A model generated the notes under the pieces. That model did no database searches. It was not told the DNA's origin and saw only the letters and a program-made list of their open reading frames with translations. 54,731 bases of DNA from Singulisphaera acidiphila DSM 18658. GTDB lineage: Bacteria; Planctomycetota; Planctomycetia; Isosphaerales; Isosphaeraceae. Shown here one piece after another: positions 17,341 through 27,027 of this stretch (position 1 is its first letter; each line of letters begins with the position of its first letter). The stretch spans positions 1 to 54,731 of the forward strand of contig NC_019893.1 in NCBI RefSeq assembly GCF_000242455.2, read 5' to 3'. A program made the position numbers and the translations under genes.

Positions 17341-18798
17341 ATGCCGAGCCACGATCGACTCCCGCACGATCACCCACACGCATTCGCCGGGCTCAATCCC
17401 CTGGAGCGGGAAGGGCTGATGGTGGTCGGCCGCCGGAACATGCTCAAGGCAGGATTGATGGGGATGGCGGGGCTCACTGTGCCCAGGCTGCTTCGCAGCC
17501 GCGCCCTGGCCTCTGAGGCCGGTCGGCCAATCGGTGGCCGCAAGAGCGTGATCTTGCTCTGGATGACGGGCGGCCCGAGCCAGATCGACACCTGGGATCC
17601 CAAGCCCGATCGCCCGCTGGAGAACCGAGGGCCGTTCGGGACGATTCCGACCCGGCTGCCCGGCGTGCGGATCTGCGAGCATCTGCCCAGGCAGGCGGCC
17701 ATGCTTGATCAATTCACGATCATTCGCTCGGTCGATGCGCGGTTCAGCAACCACGAGCCGAACAAGGTCTTCCAGACGGCTAACCGTGATGCCGAGCCAC
17801 GCATCAACCCGGCGGCCGAGATGTATCCAGCTATTGGTTCGATCGTGGCGAAACACCACGGCCCCAACCATCCTGGGATGCCCCCCTACGTCGCGTTCAT
17901 GAAGTCGCGGTCCCACCTCGCGTTTGCCGGTTACCTTGGCAAGCAGTACGACCCGTTCATCGCCGATAACGCGACGAAACTACCGATCTACGACAACGTT
18001 GGGGTCGACACGGGAAGGAAGACCGATGCCGGATTCTTCCAACTTCCCCGTGGCCTGACTTTTGAACGACTGCAAGATCGCCGGGCCCTGCTCGGGGAGC
18101 TCGATCGGATGCGGAGCGAGATCGACCGCTCCGGATCAATGGAAGGTATGGACAAGTTTGGGCAACAGGCCGTGGACCTGCTCCTTGGTCGGCAGGCGCG
18201 CGATGCGTTCGACCTGTCGAAGGAACCGGCTGCGATCCGCGAACGATACGGACCGCACCTTTGGTGTCAGCAAGCACTGCTGGCCCGTCGCCTGGTTGAG
18301 TCGGGTGTCAGCTTCGTCACTCTCGACCTCAGCCACCACACGGCTTCAGGCACCTGGGACAACCACGGTGACAACATTCCCCCTTACGGCGGGATCAGCA
18401 AGGGGCTAGGACCGTTGCTCCCCCTCTTCGATCGCCTGATCACGACCCTGGTCAGCGACCTGGGCGAGCGTGGGCTGCTCGATGACGTTCTGGTAATCGC
18501 CATGGGCGAGTTCGGCCGCACGCCCATGATGGGGACACAAGGAAGCACCGACGGCCGGAATCACTGGAACCCTGTCATGTCAATGTCGTTGGCAGGCGGT
18601 GGCCTTCGACATGGGCAAGTCATCGGATCAAGTGAGAGCGATGGCGGCCATATCAAGGATCGGCCGGTCACGTCCGCTGACCTGGCTGCGACGATCTACC
18701 AGCACATGGGTGTTCCTCTCGACACCACCTATCTCGATACGGTTGGCCGTCCGCGGGCCATCGTCGAAGACGGCAGTCCGATCAGCGAGCTGTTTTGA
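17341..18798 (+). CDS. DUF1501 domain protein, Tat-exported
   Basis: About 485 residues from ATG 17341; ATGs at 17326, 17332 and 17269 are alternatives. The first part (PHAFAGLNPLEREGLMVVG, then RRNMLKAGLMGMAGL) is a twin-arginine signal. The DUF1501 domain, an alkaline-phosphatase-superfamily fold, shows LLWMTGGPSQIDTWDPKP near the metal site, DNHGDNIPPY in the middle and the conserved MGEFGRTPMM near residue 398, then GRNHW. DUF1501 proteins are abundant in planctomycetes and are usually next to PSCyt1 genes; this one is alone. Substrate unknown; hydrolysis of a sulfate or phosphate ester outside the cytoplasm is the family-based guess. Confidence 0.88.
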   Translation: MPSHDRLPHDHPHAFAGLNPLEREGLMVVGRRNMLKAGLMGMAGLTVPRLLRSRALASEAGRPIGGRKSVILLWMTGGPSQIDTWDPKPDRPLENRGPFGTIPTRLPGVRICEHLPRQAAMLDQFTIIRSVDARFSNHEPNKVFQTANRDAEPRINPAAEMYPAIGSIVAKHHGPNHPGMPPYVAFMKSRSHLAFAGYLGKQYDPFIADNATKLPIYDNVGVDTGRKTDAGFFQLPRGLTFERLQDRRALLGELDRMRSEIDRSGSMEGMDKFGQQAVDLLLGRQARDAFDLSKEPAAIRERYGPHLWCQQALLARRLVESGVSFVTLDLSHHTASGTWDNHGDNIPPYGGISKGLGPLLPLFDRLITTLVSDLGERGLLDDVLVIAMGEFGRTPMMGTQGSTDGRNHWNPVMSMSLAGGGLRHGQVIGSSESDGGHIKDRPVTSADLAATIYQHMGVPLDTTYLDTVGRPRAIVEDGSPISELF

Positions 18799-19046
18799 AG
18801 GGGCTTGCGCATGCTGTCACGTTGTGCTGAGGATAAATGCAGAAGCCCGTACGCCTGAAATTGTGGCTGCCTGTTCAGTCTCAGCTTTGAGATCAGACGC
18901 GATTCGTATTCGAAAAGCGAATTTCTCAATGATTCTACTGCCAAGGCAGTATGTGGGTAGGATAATAGAACATAAGCCTCATTATCGGACGTTTCCCCGA
19001 GCTTGTCGAAGGGGATGTACTTGTTTGAAGCTTCGTTTGGAACGGA
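18799..19046. other. Short convergent intergenic region
   Basis: Lies between the DUF1501 gene and the convergent integrase gene. No hairpin or gene recognised. Confidence 0.3.
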
Positions 19047-20048
19047 TCAAATCACGATCCGTTCAACCTCGCCGACTGTGATCGCGTCGTTTGTGCGGTC
19101 GTAGAGTTTGGTCGTCCTTGGCGACTCGTGCCCGGCGATCTGCTGGGCCTTTTCTACCGTGCCGCCATTTTGCAAGAAGACGGTGATCCCGGTGGCTCGA
19201 AATGTGTGGCAACCGGTGGTGGCAGGTAGTCCCGCTACTTTCACGCGTCGTTTGATCATCTGGAAGACGTCGGTTCGATGCGGCTGGGTGGTGCCGATGG
19301 TGCGATGGCGAGTGATCGAACGAAACAGAGGGGTGTGGGTTTGGTCGCCAATTTCGGCGGCTGTCAGGTAGGCGTCAAGATACGCTTCGGCCTTGCTGTG
19401 GACCGGAACCTCGAGCACCTTTCCCCCCTTCTCGTGGAACCGGAACCACCGGCGTTTACCGTTCTGAAAATAATCGCCGACGTTCATGCCGACTACGGCC
19501 GAAACGCGGGCGAAGCTGTAAACCATGACGGCGATCAAGGCACGGTCACGAAGGCCGGAGATGGAGCGGATGTCGAGGGAGTCCAGCAACTGCCGGGCCT
19601 GATCGGCTTCGAGTACGGGCGTCTTTCCGCGTTTTGTGACGTGTTTGGGGCCACGAACCGATGACGCGGGGTTCATCGGTAAGACCTGGCCGACCACCAG
19701 CCAATCAAACAGCATCCGGATCGCTGCGAGGGCTTGCTTCTTGGAGGGGGCGCTTCCGGGATGCTGTTCGATGTAGGCGGCCACGAGTATTGGTTCGACC
19801 TCATGCAGAGCGATCGCTCGCTCCGCACACCAGCCGAAGAAATGGCTGACTGCTCGGGCATAGGCTTGACGCGTATTCGGGTTACGGATGTTGGCGGTGA
19901 AGAACTCGACGAAACGGCGGGCGGCTTGTTCGCCGGCCTGGCGAATGGGGGAGGGAACCATCCCCAGCAAGAGCGCCGTGTGCGATTGACGGTTGACACA
20001 ATCCGTGGTCGATTGCTTCGGAGTTGATGCGTCCATGCGGTCCATCAT
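19047..20048 (-). CDS. Tyrosine recombinase (site-specific integrase)
   Basis: About 333 residues from ATG 20048; a TTG eight codons upstream would lengthen it. The N-terminal SAM-like core-binding domain spans about 35-120 (RFVEFFTANIRNPNTRQAYARAV). The catalytic domain has the Arg in SFARVSAVVGM (about 187), the Lys in HEKGGK, the HxxR box CHTFRATGI and the final HESPRTTKLYDR with the nucleophilic Tyr. All catalytic residues are present, so it should be active. Such enzymes integrate mobile elements or resolve plasmid multimers. It is the only integrase-like gene in the window; no attachment-site pair was recognised. It is followed upstream by the DUF1016 gene on the same strand, 220 bases away. 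Confidence 0.9.
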   Translation of the reverse strand: MMDRMDASTPKQSTTDCVNRQSHTALLLGMVPSPIRQAGEQAARRFVEFFTANIRNPNTRQAYARAVSHFFGWCAERAIALHEVEPILVAAYIEQHPGSAPSKKQALAAIRMLFDWLVVGQVLPMNPASSVRGPKHVTKRGKTPVLEADQARQLLDSLDIRSISGLRDRALIAVMVYSFARVSAVVGMNVGDYFQNGKRRWFRFHEKGGKVLEVPVHSKAEAYLDAYLTAAEIGDQTHTPLFRSITRHRTIGTTQPHRTDVFQMIKRRVKVAGLPATTGCHTFRATGITVFLQNGGTVEKAQQIAGHESPRTTKLYDRTNDAITVGEVERIVI

Positions 20049-20267
20049 AAAAGGCGTTATGCTAGAGCGCAAGGGAAAATGTGAAATTTGATATACTAAT
20101 TATGGAGTAAATCGGCACCACCTTTTTAGGGCTACTCAGGTCTTCCATTCGCAGCAGTGCATTGAAGTTTTCGCCCTACGGAAGCCGTACCTGTTTGCGA
20201 AGTCCACGATCGGCATATCCGCCCGCCGCATTCATTCGGCCGTTTGATAAACCGTCGATCCGGCACT

Positions 20268-21362
20268 TCAATCGGAGCTCTCCGAGGCTGAGTTCCGTGC
20301 CTCAAGACGAGCTTTCGCCCGGAGGGCCGATTCGTGGAGTTTCTGCTCTAGAAGCTTTTTCGGTGGGAGGTCCGTCAGGTAGGCGGCGACCCGGATGCCG
20401 CTCTTGTCGAGCTGCAGGAGCTCGACGTGCTCGTCCGACTTGCCGGCGCAGAGGATCAGGCCCAGCGGCGGTTCCTCTCCAGGCTCCATCTCGTATCGTT
20501 CCAGCCACCGGAGGTAGAGCTCCATCTGCCCCTTGTCCGCGGCCTGGAAGACGCCCATTTTGAGCTCGACGGCCACCATCCGACGGAGCTTCCGATGGTA
20601 GAAGAGCAGGTCGAGGTAGTAATCCTGGTCGTCGACCGTGATTCGCTTTTGGCGAGCCACGAACGCGAAGCCGGCCCCGAGCTCCAGGATGAAAGACTCG
20701 AGTTCCCGGAGGATGGCCGCCTCCAGGTCCCGCTCGCCGTAGATATCTTTGAGCCCGAGAAAGTCGAGGAGATACGGGTCGCGAAAGACCAGGTCGGGCG
20801 AGACGCGGTCCTCGTCCCGGAGGGCGGCGAGCTCTTGCCGGGCCAACTGATCGGGTTTTCGCGAGAGCGCGGTTCTCTCGAAGAGCATGCCCCCGATTTT
20901 CTTCTCGAGCGTCCGTGTGCTCCACCGCTCGATACGGCACATCTCGGCGTAAAATTCGCGTTTGAGCGCGTCATCGATGTAGATGAGCGAGCGAAAGTGA
21001 GTCCAGCCCAATTGTCTACTCAGTGCGGAGACAATCTCGCGGTCGGGGAACCGCTCGACGAAACGGATCATGTGGCGCAGATTCTTCTCCGAGAAGCCAC
21101 GCCCATAATCGGCGGACAGACCCTCAGCGACCGTTTCGATAATCCGTTCGCCGTACCCAGCTCGCTTTGTGCCGAGGATGTCGATCCGGAGGCGGTGGCC
21201 GATTTGCCAATTGAGAAGGACTTGGGCCGAGTTGACGGCCTGGGCGACGCCGGTTCGCGTCGCCAAGATGAGGGCCCGGAGATCCGTCAGGAGCTTACGG
21301 GGCGCCGGTGTGGTTGTTGCCTTGGCCGGAGGGCGGCCCTTGTTCGTATGTTTCTTCGCCAT
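20268..21362 (-). CDS. DUF1016/YhcG-type PDDEXK nuclease domain protein
   Basis: 364 residues. N-terminal DUF1016_N helical domain: LILATRTGVAQAVNSAQVLLNWQIG, GYGERIIETVAEGLSADYG, GFSEKNLRHMIRFVERFPD (about 33-110). The C-terminal YhcG/PDDEXK domain has DYYLDLLFYHRKLRRMVAVELKMG (about 242-264, the D...ExK active site split here: Asp in YLDLLF and Glu-Leu-Lys in VELK). Family members are linked to restriction-modification, integrase and toxin islands and may cleave DNA, but the role is unproven. Next to the integrase on the same strand, it suggests an imported accessory unit. The basic start (MAKKHTNKGRPP) fits DNA binding. Confidence 0.88.
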   Translation of the reverse strand: MAKKHTNKGRPPAKATTTPAPRKLLTDLRALILATRTGVAQAVNSAQVLLNWQIGHRLRIDILGTKRAGYGERIIETVAEGLSADYGRGFSEKNLRHMIRFVERFPDREIVSALSRQLGWTHFRSLIYIDDALKREFYAEMCRIERWSTRTLEKKIGGMLFERTALSRKPDQLARQELAALRDEDRVSPDLVFRDPYLLDFLGLKDIYGERDLEAAILRELESFILELGAGFAFVARQKRITVDDQDYYLDLLFYHRKLRRMVAVELKMGVFQAADKGQMELYLRWLERYEMEPGEEPPLGLILCAGKSDEHVELLQLDKSGIRVAAYLTDLPPKKLLEQKLHESALRAKARLEARNSASESSD

Positions 21363-21595
21363 GCCGGAAGCTTATCGCATACTTGCAACCCGCTCAAAAG
21401 AGGCGGCTCGCGTTCTGGTCCTGAAGCGAGAGGGAGACTCGAATTGCGTACCTGAACGCAGCTAACCGCATATTCCGTCGTATTCCGCCAGAACTGAGAC
21501 TGCTCTAAAAACAGAGTGACATTGGCGACCGTCTCGATACCATAGGGCCAAAGTAAGACGCTCTTTCGATCACCCCAGACCAGGGCTCATTCGCA

Positions 21596-22690
21596 ATGAA
21601 TCGTTCCCGATCTCTCCTCTTCGTCCTGACGGCCACGGCGCTCTCGTCGTACGCAACCCAGTCGTTTGCCCACGATGGCCCGGGGGCGCATACCCACGAA
21701 GCGCCAATGGCCAAGGCCAGCCGCGAGATGGCGGAGGCGGCCAATAACCTTTGGGCGGATCTCACACCCGAGCAGAAGCTCAAGGCCGGGTTTGAGTTTA
21801 CCGACCCGCTTCGCTATGACTGGCACTTCATTCCGAGGCCACGCAAAGGGCTCCCGATCAAGGAAATGACGGGCGACCAGCGAGCCTTGGCCTACGGCTT
21901 GCTCTCCAGCGGTTTGAGCCAGCGAGGCACCATCAAGGCCGGGACGATCATGAGCCTGGAGCAGATCCTCGCCTCGATCGAAAAGGGGTCAGGGCCGGTT
22001 CGCGATCCGGAACTCTACTTCTTCAACATCTTCGGCAAGCCGGGTTCGACCGACCCCAAGCAACCTTGGGGATGGCGAGTCGAAGGGCACCACTTGGCCC
22101 TCAATTTCACGATCGTGGGTGACCAAGGGGTCGTCGGTGGACCGACCTTCATGGGGACCAATCCCGCCGAGGTCAAAGACGGGCCTCGTAAGGGACTTCG
22201 CGTGCTTGGCGAAGAGGAAGACTTGGGCCGTAAGCTCGTGAAGTCGCTGAACGACGAACAGCGCAAGAAAGGAATCGTCGAGGACGTGGCCCCCAAGGAC
22301 ATCCTCTCGCTGGCCCTTCGGAAAGCCAAGCCGCTCGAGCCCGCCGGCATCCTTGTCACGGAACTCAATGCCGAGCAGAAAGAACTGCTGAACTCGATCG
22401 TGGTCCTCTATGCCGAGCGACTCCGCCCCGAACTGGCCGCGAATGACCTGGGCAAGATCTTGAAGGCGGGCGTTGATAAGATCGGCTTCGCCTGGGCGGG
22501 TGGTCTGGAACTTGGTCAGCCCCACTACTACCGTATCCAAGGGCCGACCTTTCTGATCGAATACGACAACACTCAGAACAACGCCAACCACGTTCACAGC
22601 GTCTGGCGCGATTTCGAGAGCGATTTTGGTGACGACTTGCTCAAGCGACACTACGAGTCGGCGTCATCCGACCACGGTCACACAAAGTAA
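21596..22690 (+). CDS. Secreted DUF3500 domain protein
   Basis: 364 residues with a Sec signal peptide (MNRSRSLLFVLTATALSSYA, probable cut after SFA near residue 25), then a His-rich start HDGPGAHTHEAP that might bind metal. The DUF3500 body includes WHFIPRPRKGLPIKEMTGDQ, GWRVEGHHLALNFTI and HYYRIQGPTFLIEYDNTQNNANHVHSVWRD, with many conserved His residues. Function of DUF3500 is unknown; conserved His and the family's extracytoplasmic location suggest a metal-dependent role. Monocistronic: a long hairpin follows at 22721-22768 and the next gene is convergent. Confidence 0.88.
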   Translation: MNRSRSLLFVLTATALSSYATQSFAHDGPGAHTHEAPMAKASREMAEAANNLWADLTPEQKLKAGFEFTDPLRYDWHFIPRPRKGLPIKEMTGDQRALAYGLLSSGLSQRGTIKAGTIMSLEQILASIEKGSGPVRDPELYFFNIFGKPGSTDPKQPWGWRVEGHHLALNFTIVGDQGVVGGPTFMGTNPAEVKDGPRKGLRVLGEEEDLGRKLVKSLNDEQRKKGIVEDVAPKDILSLALRKAKPLEPAGILVTELNAEQKELLNSIVVLYAERLRPELAANDLGKILKAGVDKIGFAWAGGLELGQPHYYRIQGPTFLIEYDNTQNNANHVHSVWRDFESDFGDDLLKRHYESASSDHGHTK

Positions 22691-22720
22691 CAGGTTAAGA
22701 CGCATAGACTTGTCGACAAT

Positions 22721-22768
22721 AATGGGGATCGTGGGTTAAGCATTGTGGCTTAACCCTCAATCCCCATT
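22721..22768 (+). terminator. Long two-part hairpin after the DUF3500 gene
   Basis: The outer stem 22721-22729 pairs with 22760-22768, and the inner stem GGGTTAAGC (22733-22741) with GCTTAACCC (22748-22756). They are separated by a 3x3 internal loop and capped by a 6-nt loop. No T-run follows, so it may work in both directions or be a folded RNA element. Confidence 0.55.
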
Positions 22769-23048
22769 GTGTATCGCGGGTATCGCTTGTTTCTTGGTCT
22801 GAAGCGTCCGCGAGCGAATTCGATGGACGTAGCCACGTTCAACGCGCCGAGGCTGATTCAGGTTGGTAGTCACCAGGTGACCAGGTGAAAGAAGAGCAAG
22901 GTTATGTGGATTGCGAGCGGCGGGAATGGATCAGTGTTCGCAAACAGAACGGGCCGATGAACTTGAGTCGCGGAGAAAGCTTTCGAGATCATCCAAAAGA
23001 TGGGGAGCTGACACTCTCCGCTCGCCTCAAAAATTCAGCGATCATTTT
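22769..23048. other. Intergenic region between convergent genes
   Basis: No gene recognised; small ORFs lack motifs. A tandem CCAGGTGA occurs near 22873-22888. Confidence 0.35.
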
Positions 23049-24509
23049 TCAGATCATGATCTCTTTGACCACGTTTCCGTAGACATCGGTTAGCCGGAAA
23101 TCGCGGCCGCCGTAGTTGAACGTCAGTTGTTTGTGATCGAGGCCGAGCAGATGCAGGATCGTCGCGTGCCAATCGTGGACGTGAACAGGATCTACAACCG
23201 CCTCGTAGCCGTATTCGTCGGTCTCACCGTACGCCAGGCCCCCTTTGACGCCGCCGCCTGCCATCCAGAGGGTGTAACCCTTGTTGTTGTGGTCACGGCC
23301 AAACGTGCTCTGACCGTAGGGGGTACGGCCGAACTCGCCGGCCCAGATCACGAGCGTCTCTTCCAACAGCCCACGTTGCTTCAGGTCGGTCAGCAGAGCG
23401 GCAATCGGTTGGTCTGTGGCAACCGCACTCTTCGGAAGCGCATCTTGGATGAGGAAGTGGTGATCCCAGGCGACCGGAGCCGTGATCTCGACGAACCGGA
23501 CGCCAGCTTCGGACAGGCGACGGGCCATGATGCACTGACGTGCGAATCGATCGGTGGGTAGGCCCGAGCCAACGCCATAGAGCTTGCGGATCGACTCGGG
23601 TTCGGATCGCATGTCGAGCAATTCAGGGACTTCATCCTGCATCCGGAACGCGAGTTCGAAGGATTCAATCGCTCCTTCGATCTCCGGGTGATGCACGTCG
23701 CGCTCGAGCTTCCGCTGATTCAGATTTCGGATCAGGTCGATCTGCGCACGTTGCAGGTCGTGCGGGAGGTTCTTGTTTGCGATGTTCTTCATCGGCGGGC
23801 CCGGCTCTTCGTCCTTGCCGAAGAGCGCGGCGTAGAACCCGGGGATCTGGTTCCCCCCCATCTTGGTTCCCTGGCAGGTTGCGGGCAGGAAAGCGCTGCC
23901 GTAGTTTCGCACGCCTCCGTTGTCGGTCGGAGGATTCAACGTGACGAAGCCGGGCAAATTGGTATTCTCGCTGCCCAGGCCGTACAACGACCAGGCGCCG
24001 ACCGACGGTCGCACAAACTGGAAACTGCCGGTGTGCATCTGCGTGAAGGCTTGCGAATGATTCGGTAGGTCGGTGTGCATGCTACGGATCAAACAGAGGT
24101 TGTCGGCCTGCTTCGCCAACTGTGGGAAGACCTCCGAAATCCAGAGACCCGACTCGCCGTGCTGAGCGAACTTGAATGGGGAGCCAAGGAGCTTCGCTTT
24201 GCCGCGGTCGCGACCGATACTTGTGGTTTCACCCGACTGCTGGTTCAGCTTGGGTTTATAATCGAATGTATCGACATGCGACGGACCACCGTTCATGCAT
24301 AGGAAGATGACCCGTTTGGCCCGCGCGGGAAAGTGGGGAGCCTTGGCGTTCAAGGTCGATCCACGAGATCGCCGGGCGGCATCCTGGGCCGCTGCATCGT
24401 GGGCCAAGCCGGCGAACGCCAGGTACCCGAACCCCGATGCGGAGGTTTGCAGCATCTGGCGACGCGAGATGAGTGACGCCGGCCGATCGCCAGGATGTTT
24501 TGTGGCCAT
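23049..24509 (-). CDS. DUF1501 domain protein, second module copy
   Basis: 486 residues from ATG 24509, preceded by GGAG about ten bases upstream; it begins 13 bases after the stop of the PSCyt1 gene, so both are translated from one message. Tat signal SRRQMLQTSASGFGYLAFAG. Domain signature: FLCMNGGPSHVDTFDYKP near the metal site, MHTDLPNHSQAF, and WAGEFGRTPYGQ, then GRDHNNKGYTLWMAGGGVKGG, closing with DWHATILHLLGLDH. Full length. It probably acts with the upstream heme-containing partner at the cell envelope; the reaction is not known. Confidence 0.9.
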   Translation of the reverse strand: MATKHPGDRPASLISRRQMLQTSASGFGYLAFAGLAHDAAAQDAARRSRGSTLNAKAPHFPARAKRVIFLCMNGGPSHVDTFDYKPKLNQQSGETTSIGRDRGKAKLLGSPFKFAQHGESGLWISEVFPQLAKQADNLCLIRSMHTDLPNHSQAFTQMHTGSFQFVRPSVGAWSLYGLGSENTNLPGFVTLNPPTDNGGVRNYGSAFLPATCQGTKMGGNQIPGFYAALFGKDEEPGPPMKNIANKNLPHDLQRAQIDLIRNLNQRKLERDVHHPEIEGAIESFELAFRMQDEVPELLDMRSEPESIRKLYGVGSGLPTDRFARQCIMARRLSEAGVRFVEITAPVAWDHHFLIQDALPKSAVATDQPIAALLTDLKQRGLLEETLVIWAGEFGRTPYGQSTFGRDHNNKGYTLWMAGGGVKGGLAYGETDEYGYEAVVDPVHVHDWHATILHLLGLDHKQLTFNYGGRDFRLTDVYGNVVKEIMI

Positions 24510-24522
24510 GTGCACTGAGCTC

Positions 24523-26973
24523 CTAATCAAGGTTCCTGAACTCGGCGGTCGACAGCAGAGCCTGGCAGCAGATGGCAAGGACCTGACGGCGGAGTTTTTC
24601 ATCGTCTCCGGCGAGCTGCTTTCCTCGTGTCAAGAACGACGTGGCCATCAACATCTCGTCGTCGGTTGGGATGCGACTGTAGCAGTGGAGGAAGGCACGA
24701 CGGATCCGCGATTCGTCGTCGCCGGCCTCGCCCATCAGGCGATCGGCCAATGCCTTGGCCCGTGCTTCCATGAACGGGCTGTTCATCAGATAGAGCGCCT
24801 GGAGCGGGACGTTTGTGGTCTCGCGATCTCCGGTGACAAGACTCGGTTCGGCGAAGTCAAACAGGTCGAGGACGTCGGGCAAGCGGTCGCGGAGGACAGG
24901 CAAGTAGACCGACCGATGCTTTGATGCGTCAAGATCGGCAGGCAAGCGGTTATCCAGCCCGATCAGGGAAATCGGTCGATCACCGATCTCTTTGCCTACG
25001 AGTGAGCCAACGCGACGCGAGGTGTCGAGCTCACCCGATACCAAGAGCATGGCGTCGCGTATGACTTCGGCGTCGAGCCGACGCTTGGCGGATCGCCAGA
25101 GTAGCCGGTTTTCCGGATCGGCCTCGAATGACTTTTCGTCATAGGTCGACGCTTGGCGATAGGTGCGTGAAAGGACGATTTCCCGGACAAGCTTCTTGAC
25201 CGACCAGCCGTCGGCAACGAGGCGTACCGCCAGATGATCGAGCAATTCCGGGTGGCTTGGTCGTTGGCCGCTGAAACCGAAGTTGTCGACCGAGCTCACG
25301 ATCCCCACGCCGAACAAGTGACGCCAGACGCGATTGGTCATCACCCGGGCCGTCAACGGATGGTCCGGGTGGGTCAGCCAGCGTGCCAGTTCAAGCCGTC
25401 CGCTCTGATGCGATGAAATCGAGCCGGCGTCTGCGATTGCAACGACCCGAGGGAAACCGCGAGGCACCGGTTTGCCGGGTCGGCCGATCTCGCCACGTTC
25501 CAACAACGGCTTATCGCCAATGGTTTCGCGATCGGTCGCACCCATCGCCAAGGGAAGTGCTTGCCCTTTGTCATCGACCTTCTCCAGTTCCCCTTCAATA
25601 CCTCCCGACCTCCAGAAGATCCGCAATGCGTCGGAGAGGGTGGTCACCTTCTCTTTCTTGAGGGTCGCGAGCTCTTGTTTCAGGCTGGCGACTTTCTCCG
25701 GAGTGATCGACGCATGCAAGATCGGTTGACCTGCGCCTCGAGGGAGAACCAAGGGGTCGCCGCCCACCTGGTTTGACGGCGAGATCGCGGTGCCGAAGTA
25801 GGTCTTCGTGCTGGCGAAGATTCCAGCCAGGGCATAATAATCCTCCATCGAGAACGGGTCGAGCTTGTGGTCGTGGCAACGTGCGCAGGCCACCGAATTG
25901 GCCATCACCCCACGCGTCAAGGCATCGATTTGCTCGTCGACAAGGTCGGCCGCGAACTGGACTTTGTTCGATTCGTCGAGGTTCTTGGTTCCGACCGCGA
26001 GGTATCCGGTGGCGATCAACAGGCGGGCTCGCTCGACGTCGCTATCAGCGGGAAGCAAATCGCCGGCGATCTGTTCCACCAAAAAACGGTCGAACGGCAG
26101 ATCGGCATTCACCGCGTCGATCACGTAGTCACGATAGCGCCAGGCATAGGGAAATGAGATGTTCGCTTCTTTGCCGCTGGATTCAGCGAAGCGGGCCACG
26201 TCGAGCCAGTGCCTGCCCCAGCGTTCGCCGTATTGCTTCGAGGCGAGCAATGAATCCACTTCCGCTGCCAATGCTGTCTCGATCCCATCAGTATGGATGC
26301 TCTCGAGAAAGTGATGAACCGTCTCAGGCGTGGGGGGGAGACCCACCAGGTCGAAGTGGAGCCGTCGGAGCAAGGTGGCCGGCTCTGCATCCTCCCTCGG
26401 AACGAGACCGTGAGAACCCAGTTGTGCCAGGATGAAATGATCGAGGTTGCGCCTGGCCCAGCCGGGATTCTTTGAGGCCGGTGGTTGATGGTCGTCGGGC
26501 TTCCGGAACGACCAGAACCGGCGGCCTGACTCGAGGTCTACGGGGGGGCGAATCGCATTGACGGTTCCCTTTTCCCGAGGGTCTGCGGCCCCAGCCTGGA
26601 TCCATGACTTGATGTCGTTGATGACGGATTCCGGCAGGCGATCCGTCTTGGGCGGCATCTTGAGATCCGGGTCGACGTGGGAAATGGCCCTGAGCAAGAG
26701 ACTCGCGTCCGGGTCGCCGGGCACGATGGCCGGGCCACTGTCTCCCCCCGCTCGGATCGCCTCCCTGGAATCGAGTAGGAGATTTCCCTTGGACTTACCC
26801 GCGTCGACGGAATGGCACTGATAGCAGTGCGCGACGAGGACCGGTCGGATCTTGGCTTCGAAGAAGTCGAGACCCGTGGCGCTGGCGGGCGCCGATCCTT
26901 TCTCGGCACCGGCAAGCGGCAACGTCCCGATCAGGAACAGGGAACACCCTATCTGGAAGATTCGCTTCATCAA
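24523..26973 (-). CDS. PSCyt1 / DUF1549 / DUF1553 protein (planctomycete cytochrome-like), second module copy
   Basis: 816 residues with a signal peptide (FQIGCSLFLIGTLPLAGA). The PSCyt1 domain (about 33-125) holds the heme-binding HCYQCHS and a possible axial Met in LKMPPK. DUF1549 follows (RRNLDHFILAQL, LRRLHFDLVGLPPTPE) with a second CxxCH, ACARCHDHKLDP. DUF1553 is C-terminal (about 540-790: ARWLTHPDHPLTARVMTNRVW, SHPELLDHLA, LSRTYRQAS, RLDAEVIRDAML). These proteins are thought to be periplasmic or surface oxidoreductases acting with DUF1501 partners. Compared with the 1018-residue copy upstream it lacks the inserted region between DUF1549 and DUF1553. The DUF1501 gene follows after 13 bases. 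Confidence 0.9.
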   Translation of the reverse strand: MMKRIFQIGCSLFLIGTLPLAGAEKGSAPASATGLDFFEAKIRPVLVAHCYQCHSVDAGKSKGNLLLDSREAIRAGGDSGPAIVPGDPDASLLLRAISHVDPDLKMPPKTDRLPESVINDIKSWIQAGAADPREKGTVNAIRPPVDLESGRRFWSFRKPDDHQPPASKNPGWARRNLDHFILAQLGSHGLVPREDAEPATLLRRLHFDLVGLPPTPETVHHFLESIHTDGIETALAAEVDSLLASKQYGERWGRHWLDVARFAESSGKEANISFPYAWRYRDYVIDAVNADLPFDRFLVEQIAGDLLPADSDVERARLLIATGYLAVGTKNLDESNKVQFAADLVDEQIDALTRGVMANSVACARCHDHKLDPFSMEDYYALAGIFASTKTYFGTAISPSNQVGGDPLVLPRGAGQPILHASITPEKVASLKQELATLKKEKVTTLSDALRIFWRSGGIEGELEKVDDKGQALPLAMGATDRETIGDKPLLERGEIGRPGKPVPRGFPRVVAIADAGSISSHQSGRLELARWLTHPDHPLTARVMTNRVWRHLFGVGIVSSVDNFGFSGQRPSHPELLDHLAVRLVADGWSVKKLVREIVLSRTYRQASTYDEKSFEADPENRLLWRSAKRRLDAEVIRDAMLLVSGELDTSRRVGSLVGKEIGDRPISLIGLDNRLPADLDASKHRSVYLPVLRDRLPDVLDLFDFAEPSLVTGDRETTNVPLQALYLMNSPFMEARAKALADRLMGEAGDDESRIRRAFLHCYSRIPTDDEMLMATSFLTRGKQLAGDDEKLRRQVLAICCQALLSTAEFRNLD

Positions 26974-27027
26974 GGATCGCTCTCGTTTCCGGTGCGTACG
27001 CTCGAAATCGACGAGGGCAAGTCGTAC

